From Gymnopus androsaceus JB14 (Eukaryota; Basidiomycota; Agaricomycetes; Agaricales; Omphalotaceae), in contig ML770125.1 of the NCBI GenBank assembly GCA_009733575.1, positions 1 through 18,570 of the forward strand: a DNA stretch of 18,570 bases. The letters are read 5' to 3'. The notes beneath the pieces are model-generated. The model made no database searches and was not told the DNA's origin. It saw only the letters and a list, made by a program, of their open reading frames with translations. The number at the start of each line of letters is the position of its first letter. Positions within the stretch are counted from its first letter, which is position 1. A program made the position numbers and the translations under genes. Below, in pieces: positions 12,601 through 18,570 of this stretch.

Positions 12601-13984
12601 TCAAAACCAACGATCCACTGCAAGGCTTGCATTTCGGCGGACAAGGTAGGGCTGAATTTTCAAATATCGGGTCAGATTTCCTTCAGTGAGTTCTGCAGCG
12701 AATGTCTCCTGAGTATCACCGCTGGCAACAGGGGGTTCTTCACGAGACGCATAACCCTCTGGGCCAAACATTGCAACTATTCCTTTCCAAATCTTAAGTA
12801 AATCACTGCGTTCCTCCCGATCCCGGGTCCGACGAGTTCTTGTGGAGGATGAAGGTTCTACGAAGATGGCAGTTTGAGGTTTAGATTGGTCAAAAGAAAG
12901 AAATAGTGCTCACCTGATGCTGGAAGAAGATGGCTATTCCAGCAATGGGATGCAGCATACTTGTTACACCAGGTATAGATTCGATATTTTTTTTTAAACG
13001 TGTGCAAGTCCCAACGGAGCTCGGAGGCGACAATGTCCGATAGGGATAAATGTGTTCCATTAGGAAGTATGAAAGATTCTAAACCGTCTCGAGAAAGTAG
13101 GTTTGTGAACCCCGCCAGGCCAAGAAGCTCGCAGGCATGGCGATGGTTCTGGATACCATACCATAGCTTCCTTCTTCTACCCCCTGCTTGAGAATACACA
13201 GCATTCTCAGTATCCTGTTCATACCTGTAGAGAGCATAGTCTCGGAAGGTAGTCAAGTTTGCTATGGCAGGCGGTAGAGCTGGAGGAGGAGCCGGGAGAC
13301 TCAAAGGTGATGAAGGTTGTGCTGAAGCTGGAACTACTGGTGAAAGTGGCTCCGCAGGAGATTCTGTTGGACCAGTGAATGGTGAGCCTGAGGAGATAAT
13401 TTCCTCGGGAGGTCGAAGGAGAACAATAAAATGTGGATGAATATATCGATCTTGGAGACCCATTAGAACTTCGGGAGAGTTTGACAGCAATTGCTGAGTA
13501 ACGGGGTTTCCTCCATCGGAAGAAAAAACCATTGTAGAGAACGTTTCCAAAAGAGGAGGAGCTGCGCACTCTTCAAGTGAGCCGGGAAATGAACGAAATC
13601 CGAACGCCTCCATATTAACGTTTTGTGTAAAATCTGGAACTCTAATTGTAGCAACGCCCGTATACTTTGGATAATTTTCAAAGCATTTAAAGAGCCTGTC
13701 GTATTGACCAATGTTCAAAGCACAGTTGATGCACAATTGCGATGCAACTGCATTCAAGAGTTCATGCAGAGAGATGCTGCGAACTGCTGCTCCCTTTATG
13801 GAAGAGAAAGGAATTTGGAGGTCCCAAAAAGTATTTGTTTCCACTGGCTTTTCTTCAAAGGTTGAACAAATGGCAACGGTACAAGCAATGGTTTCTGTAT
13901 AATAACTTGAGGATAATTCTTAACATGGTTAGAAATAGGGGTATTCGAACCTGAAGAGATAGCCAAGATATCTTCAAGAGACAT
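12601..13984 (-). CDS. Conserved-looking protein of unknown function beside the integrase-like gene
   Basis: Not recognised. Three minus-strand exons join in frame: 13984-13907, 13847-12914, 12857-12601, with introns of 59 and 56 nt, giving 422 residues. The last intron is clean (gtgagc..gtag); the first, donor gttatt at 13906 and acceptor aaaag at 13848, is chosen by phase and is less sure. The start MSLEDILAISSGSN follows no upstream in-frame choice I prefer. Residues about 170-215 are Pro/Ser/Ala-rich and look like a flexible linker. The part after it is richer in aromatic and basic residues (RRRKLWYGIQNHRHACELLG, later KKKYRIYTWCNKY) and might bind nucleic acid, which is a guess. A basic stretch SSSTRTRRTRDREE lies near the C terminus. 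No internal stop was seen. It is divergent from the integrase-like gene with 169 bp between the starts, so the two may be expressed together. Confidence 0.65.
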
Positions 13985-14153
13985 TAGGATTGGACAGAAA
14001 ATGAAAATGAAAAGAGTGTGTGTATAACTTGTTAGAAAGAGAAAGAGCCAGTCATATAACGAAACCAAACTTGTGTTGCCCAACACGGGAATTTGATGGA
14101 GTCACTAAATTAGACGCGTTCAACTTCTTGACGCGTTCACTTCACACTCAGCC
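13985..14153. promoter_or_regulatory. Bidirectional promoter with two ACGCGT boxes
   Basis: This 169-bp gap separates two divergent starts (13984 minus, 14154 plus). It holds ACGCGT at 14114-14119 and 14131-14136, each inside GACGCGTTCA, 17 bp apart and 17-40 bp before the plus-strand ATG. A GTGTTGCCCAACAC inverted repeat lies near 14071-14084. ACGCGT matches the MBF cell-cycle box, suggesting G1/S expression; this is inference from the motif. Confidence 0.45.
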
Positions 14154-15860
14154 ATGAGGCTACTGCTGTTCTGCCTTTTATTGCTTAGTATCCTCTGCAG
14201 GACTCTTAATATTACATCAGATGCATCCAGTGCAGATTATCTGCTATCGCGATTCAGAAATGAATATCAAAAATTCTCGACATTAGTTCATGAGGCTCGT
14301 GCGGACCCTCCTGATGTGTTTTTGCTTGAAATGTTGGGGGAAGAATTGGCTGAATTTCAGTGTTTGGTCTCTGAAGTAAGATTTCATCCTTTTCGACTCT
14401 GTTTTTTTGTTTTAAATAATTTCTAGAATCAAGCTATATTCGAGGAGCCTGAACTTTTCACTGTTTGCAGTGGCGTTGAGCATATGCTTCATGATATTCG
14501 TATCTTGCATGACACTACGCTCCAGTCATCTCATAATGGACTTCCAGAAGTTGTCTCAAAGGAATATTCTGGTAACCGGGGTCGCCCCAAGGTTGTCATT
14601 AACCGTGACTTTCTAGCCTGGGCGTACAGATTCAGATCAACTAGTGGAATAGCCGACTTCCTTGGCATAAGCCGCACAATTGTTCGCCAGGCTCTTCTGG
14701 ATTATAATATTGCGCCAGCAGGTGCTAACCCATTTCCATCCAAGATCGAAGAAGACTCCGATCCTCAACCCAACATTCCAGAGTTCATCCAGGGTTCATC
14801 TCGGGACCATCTTCAGGAAGCTCAAGATACTCCTCCAGAATTTGTTCAAGGTTCATCTCATGACCAGGGCATGCTCATAGATACTGGCTCCAAATCCCGC
14901 TCTCTTCCTGGATATCTTTCAAACATCACCGACCAGGAGCTTGATGCTGTGCTTTTGGGGTTTTGCCAGGATTATCCCAGAGCGGGAATCAGTATCCTTG
15001 ACGGCATGCTCCGTAGTGCCCATCTAATTGTCCAGCGTCAGAGGATTAGAGAATCGTTGATTCGTATTGACCCGGTAGAAAGAATTTTGGATCGTGTTCG
15101 GTTGAAACGGCGAGGTTATCGAGTTCCTGGTCCAAATTCACTATGGCACCATGATGGGCAACACGGTGAGCCACTGCTTGGTCGTAGTGGGAATAGTGTT
15201 TATTTTTTATATAATATAGGTCTTATACGCTGGGGTATTGTTATACACGCGTTCATTGATGGATATTCTCGGTTGGTTACTGGGATACAAGCAAGTACTA
15301 ACAACCTGGCTACCACTGTTTTGAGTCTCTTTATGGCTAGTATGGCAAAGTATCAGGTTAATAACCCTAATCATGTTTGGCTTCTCCAACATCTCTTTCT
15401 TCCTACGATTAACTCGCAGCTGGAATTCTGGGCGAACTCATGGAACTTGCATCCTCTATCCATCCGATCAGGTCCAAATCGAAGACCTGAAGAGATGTTT
15501 GGGTTTGATATGTTGGTCTATGGGCTGAGAGGTGATTCTTTAGATGAGCATCTCACCGATGAAGAGCTGGAGCTGTTTGGAGTAGATTGGGATGCATATT
15601 ACGAAGATGCAGTTCTACGGCAGTTACGCAGCAACTATGCAAACGAGAGTGCAAGCTCTTGGCTGCAAAGACAAGGGCCCCCACCTGAACTAAATAGGGT
15701 TGTTGTAACGGCTCCTTCCGCTGTTCTCTCCCAAGAGCAAGTAGACTTTTTGGATTCAGTTGTCGCAGAAATTCCAAGGAGCAGTAGCACAAACGATGTT
15801 GTAACCCTTTGGACACAGGCTCTGGTTGTTGCTCGCCTCCTTCATCCTGATCATTTTTGA
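14154..15860 (+). CDS. rve-type integrase-like protein lacking the second Asp and the Glu
   Basis: Exons 14154-14375, 14427-15165 and 15220-15860 give 533 residues. The 54-nt intron 15166-15219 stays open in frame but removing it restores WHHDGQHGLIRW. Residues 1-15 are strongly hydrophobic (MRLLLFCLLLLSILC). About 126-165 form a helix-turn-helix-like segment (GRPKVVINRDFLAW, then ADFLGISRTIVRQALL). The core is the integrase family common in agaricomycetes: D317 in WHHDGQH is the first catalytic Asp, followed by HAFIDGYSRLVTG. At residues near 365 the sequence runs from MASMAKYQ straight into NNPNHVWLLQHLFLP. The family normally has 75-100 more residues here, holding GDHG.EN and N.RIERLWVD, the second Asp and the Glu. 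The loss is in frame and no other stop occurs, so the protein could be made but should not cut DNA by the DDE mechanism. It may be a decayed transposase or a repurposed DNA-binding protein. Confidence 0.8.
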
Positions 15861-16678
15861 TCTTAGCTGATATTTTACTCCCAGTATAAATTCATTTTAT
15901 CAGTAACTGTATTCTCGAATTTCGAAACATGATGTTAGGGAGTGTTGCGCTAATGAGACCAGGCCGCGTGAACGGATTACGCTCCGAATAACCAACAGCA
16001 AACGGCCTGCCGGTTAACGGCAATGTTCTTTCTTGTACCTCCACGATCCCCCTCCTCCCAACCACCAGGTTCTGACATTCTCGGTGATTCAACTCACAAT
16101 CGCTAGCCCAAATGACCTAGCGATGCTACCACACGGAATTCTCGACATTTCCTCCCGACATTTCTTTTGATAATTGTTTTCATTAATTCCTCGTCCAACT
16201 TTCGACTTTCCTCTCGATGATTTGGCTATTCACTCCTTGTTTCGGACCACAAACTTGTTCTACAATGGATTAATCTCCTTATCTCTCATTTCTACGCATG
16301 ACGGACGGGCACAAACGTACAAAGTCATTCCTAAATCCAGATAAAACAACCATTCTTAAACCACAGCCTCGACCTGTGGTCTAACCTATTCGGGTGTCTT
16401 TCAGTGAAGTTCCTTGTTCGACAGGATTACTCTACTGACATCCCTTATCTTCTACTCTGTCCAGCTCAACAAGAACAACTTCTTTCATGTAGGCTTGGGT
16501 CGTCGTCGTTGTCCTACAAACCATTAATTCTCTAGACCTTACGCCAAAGCTATTCCAGCCTCTTCGCCCTTTGAATCATCGGTCTCGAGTATTACAACCA
16601 CAACACTACTTTCCTCCATCACAACTGCCCGCTACCGTTGATTCTACGAGCATTACAGTTCCCGGTTTACTGTCGAAA
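15861..16678. other. Gene-free stretch, nothing clear
   Basis: No coding pattern, intron-exon structure or strong repeat was found. The strand composition is pyrimidine-rich from about 16030 to 16650. It may be the 3' flank of the integrase-like gene followed by degraded transposon sequence. Confidence 0.4.
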
Positions 16679-16776
16679 TGTTATTATCATACACTACGGT
16701 TATTATGACGTGTTGATCTTCCTGGACGATGAGAGACAGCCCGTGCAAAAGCTGCGCGGACTGCGGCCCAGTCGTA

Positions 16777-16822
16777 TGCGTAGGTCGCGCAGCTTGCTCC
16801 ACTGCGCGACTACGCCTACGCA
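16777..16822. repeat. GC-rich inverted repeat (hairpin)
   Basis: TGCGTAGGTCGCGCAG (16777-16792) pairs with 16802-16822, the reverse complement having five extra bases in the middle. The loop is nine bases. It stands out against AT-rich surroundings. Confidence 0.7.
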
Positions 16823-16867
16823 GGTCGACAAGACCAGTTAGGATCATTCATTACACTATATAAGCTG

Positions 16868-16889
16868 GGGACCTTGCCTGTAAGGTCCC
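16868..16889. repeat. Perfect 8-bp stem hairpin
   Basis: GGGACCTT (16868-16875) and AAGGTCCC (16882-16889) are perfect inverted copies around a six-base loop, four bases downstream of a TATATAAG box. Confidence 0.8.
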
Positions 16890-17098
16890 GTTAGCGCTCA
16901 TTTTGAATCTAACAAATCACCTCACTTAACGCACAAACTCAGCCTCTTTCGAGAAGCAAACGCGACATACTCTAACACATGAGCAATAGTTAATTGTAAG
17001 TCTTTACAAGTGTAATAATGGCAATGGCAAATTTGACATTCTACAAGGCTAGAATTAATAGCTGAAAGGCATCTTGAGCGTTGTTAACATGCTTCAAG

Positions 17099-17486
17099 TT
17101 AGCACTGCTTAGTAGCTCCATCCGATATCATGCCAGAAGGTGGGAATGCATAGTCCCGGACCTTTATCCCTCTCTGCTCCAAGTCAAGCGGAATGTCTTC
17201 TTCATCAAGTTCGATGAGTGTAGGGGTGGGAGATGCTTCAGCCCGCATGGCTTCCATGGCTTCCAAATCATACCCGGGAATTGGACATTGCTTTCGTTCC
17301 CAGGGTGGAATAGCTTCCAATTGAACCTGTGAAATAGTTGGAGGCAGCAGGATCTATGACTACTATTCGATATGGTACCTTCTTGGGCTGTTTTCCAGCA
17401 CCATTATCCACTTTTTGTGACTCGGTATTATCATCCAAATTCTTTTGTACTTTTGGCTTTAAGAGGGAACTCTGGAATCCAGACAT
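17099..17486 (-). CDS. Small two-exon gene of unknown function
   Basis: Not recognised. Exons 17486-17379 and 17326-17099 are joined by a 52-nt intron (gtacca..cacag) and give 111 residues. The start is MSGFQSSLLKPKVQKN and the end is SGMISDGATKQC. The N-terminal third is Lys/Asn/Gln-rich and hydrophilic; the middle has an acidic run (LIELDEEDIPLDLEQRG). No signal peptide or membrane segment is present. Removing the intron joins PKK to VQLEAIPPWERK in frame, and both sides look coding, which supports a real or recently real gene. It lies between the LTR-like segment and the right-end repeats, so it may belong to a mobile element. It could also be the remnant of a longer protein. Confidence 0.5.
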
Positions 17487-17565
17487 ATCGGCAGAGGCTG
17501 GTGAATGATTTAAAGGTAGAATAGTAGTTTGGGATGTAAGAAATAGCTCGGAGATATATGGTATT

Positions 17566-17618
17566 GACCAGTGAATTTGAAAACCATCAGTCTTTTACGG
17601 TGCGGACCAGTGAACTTG
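17566..17618. repeat. Direct repeat GACCAGTGAAYTTG, two copies
   Basis: GACCAGTGAATTTG at 17566-17579 recurs as GACCAGTGAACTTG at 17605-17618, 39 bp on. Both are followed by an ATCAGTC sequence. They sit just outside the CAGAAGTAC array. Confidence 0.65.
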
Positions 17619-17697
17619 GGGAAAAATCAGTCCGAATCAGTTGAAGGCTAAACGAAGTCAGAAGCACCCTTGGGAAAAGTCAAAAGTATCTAGAGTA

Positions 17698-17800
17698 ACT
17701 CAGATGTACGTTAGAGAGACTCAGAAGTACTCAGATGTACGTTAGAGAAACTCAGAAGTACTCAGAGCTACTCAGACATACCTTAGAGAAACTCAGAAGT
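17698..17800. repeat. 31-bp direct repeat array, three copies
   Basis: Copies lie at 17698-17728, 17729-17759 and 17770-17800, with ten extra bases before the third. The first two differ by one base. Each unit begins ACTCAGA and ends ACTCAGAAGT, so CAGAAGTAC recurs. The motif is the inverse of GTACTTCTG in the 366-407 repeat at the left end. Confidence 0.85.
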
Positions 17801-17891
17801 ACCTTACAACAGATTCAAACGTACACTTATATGTAGGCAGAAACAGAATTATTACAAGTAGATTCAGGCAGCACCAAGAGATGCGACAAAA

Positions 17892-18312
17892 CAGGCCCCC
17901 AGAAGCTCTTACTGAACCTTGCCCGGCCTGACGCCCTAAATGACGCTATGATCTCGGCCAAATTGACGCTATTTCGGACAAGGATTGTCATGTGAATTGC
18001 CAAAAATCGCGCGACGAGCGCCGAAAATCTCAGAAAATCCAAAAATATTGCCTGACTTTGCCTAGTATACGTATTAGAATTCTTGCTTCATGCTTCTCCA
18101 GACACCTCCAGGAACATTACCATCCAAAATTGATCAAAAAGGGTACAAAATTTTGGTTCGGCGCTGGTGCGCCAGCTCAAATGACGCTATGGCGGACAAG
18201 GACTCAGGTTTTGGGCCCTAAATGACGCTATAATAAGACAAGGATTTTGCTGAAATCTGACCAAAAATGACGCTATTTCGGGCAAGGTTCTGCAGGAGCT
18301 TCTGGGGGCCTG
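17892..18312. mobile_element. MITE-like element, 421 bp, 34-bp terminal inverted repeats
   Basis: The ends start CAGGCCCCCAGAAGCTC and close with its inverse. Arms 17892-17925 and 18279-18312 agree at 31 of 34 positions. ACAAAA flanks both sides (17886-17891 and 18313-18318), a 6-bp target duplication. There is no coding sequence inside. The interior holds five TGACGCTAT motifs, often followed by a GGACAAGGA-like sequence. Such short non-coding elements are moved by a transposase encoded elsewhere. I do not assign the superfamily. Confidence 0.85.
17941..18276. repeat. Five TGACGCTAT motifs inside the MITE
   Basis: TGACGCTAT occurs at 17941, 17964, 18182, 18223 and 18268, all on the plus strand, two near the left end and three near the right. 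Four of the five are followed within about 15 bases by a GGACAAGG, AGACAAGG or GGGCAAGG sequence. Clustered short repeats near element ends are typical transposase binding sites; that role is inferred. Confidence 0.8.
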
Positions 18313-18318
18313 ACAAAA

Positions 18319-18570
18319 CCAACCGCATGTAGTGGACACTGAGTACACAAGAGGAGCAATGATCACAGTCATGTACACACACGAAGTACAAAATATGCGC
18401 TAAAAGTACGTCTATCAAGCAGAAACAGCCATTTTTGACCAAAATGTACATTAAATGATGAAAAATGCTTTCATACGAAACCGAAATCTGAAGGAGCTTG
18501 GTGGATAAGATGAAAGGGCAAGAAATGATACTACTGATACTGATACTAAGCACTGGTGAGTAAAGTGCGA
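18319..18570. other. Right-end flank, no gene seen
   Basis: No coding pattern is visible. Further AAGTAC or TGTAC motifs occur at about 18370-18450, and a GATACT triplet repeat occurs near 18527-18548. Confidence 0.4.

Larger units (their letters stand above)
16679..16977. mobile_element. Possible solo LTR, about 299 bp
   Basis: The segment starts TGTTA and ends TAACA, as LTRs often do, and has a TATATAAG promoter-like box at 16857-16864. A hairpin that could serve as an RNA 3' end signal follows at 16868-16889. No 5-bp target duplication is visible (CGAAA before, CATGA after), and no internal gag or pol is present, so the call is weak. Old insertions may have lost the duplication. Confidence 0.25.

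Noticed and set aside
15166..15219. An 18-residue insertion in the integrase-like protein
   Set aside because: It has gtgagc..atatag ends and removing it restores the family sequence across WHHDGQHGLIRW, so it is an in-frame intron.
17698..17800. CRISPR-like array
   Set aside because: The copies are contiguous with no unique spacers of constant length, and the genome is fungal.

Overview
The window looks like accessory, transposon-rich DNA from a filamentous fungus, most likely an Agaricomycete (mushroom-forming basidiomycete). The evidence is the many 46-60 nt introns with gtragt..yag borders, a fungal TET/JBP-type dioxygenase, a HECT-like gene and an integrase-like gene of kinds I know from agaricomycete genomes, and broken copies of ordinary host genes. 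No rRNA, tRNA or CRISPR was seen. Family assignments come from reading the translations and no database was searched.

Layout. 1-628: AT-rich flank with GTACTT-type repeats and a TATA box. 629-4073 (+): nine-exon HECT-like ubiquitin ligase gene, intact apart from one in-frame TGA. About 4155-9962 (-): three truncated, intron-retaining host-gene fragments on one strand: RNA polymerase II largest subunit (internally rearranged), the C-terminal half of an ABCC transporter, and a piece that looks like nucleoporin Nup133. 10122-11995 (+): TET/JBP-like 2-oxoglutarate/Fe(II) dioxygenase with all metal and cosubstrate residues. 12601-13984 (-): three-exon gene of unknown function. 14154-15860 (+): rve-type integrase-like gene, divergent from the previous one, with D1 kept but the part carrying the second Asp and the Glu missing. 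15861-17098: no gene, a possible solo LTR and two hairpins. 17099-17486 (-): small two-exon gene. 17487-18570: short direct repeats and a 421-bp MITE-like element with 34-bp terminal inverted repeats and a 6-bp target duplication.

Taken together, the region reads as one or more nested mobile elements. It carries a nucleic-acid-modifying enzyme, a ubiquitin ligase-like protein and an integrase relative, and it has accumulated host-gene fragments. CAGAAGTAC-type repeats lie in opposite orientation at the two ends of the window, so a single element of about 17 kb is possible but not shown. At least four reading frames are interrupted by TGA, three of them at positions that fit a former CGA Arg codon, as expected from decay of methylated CpG.
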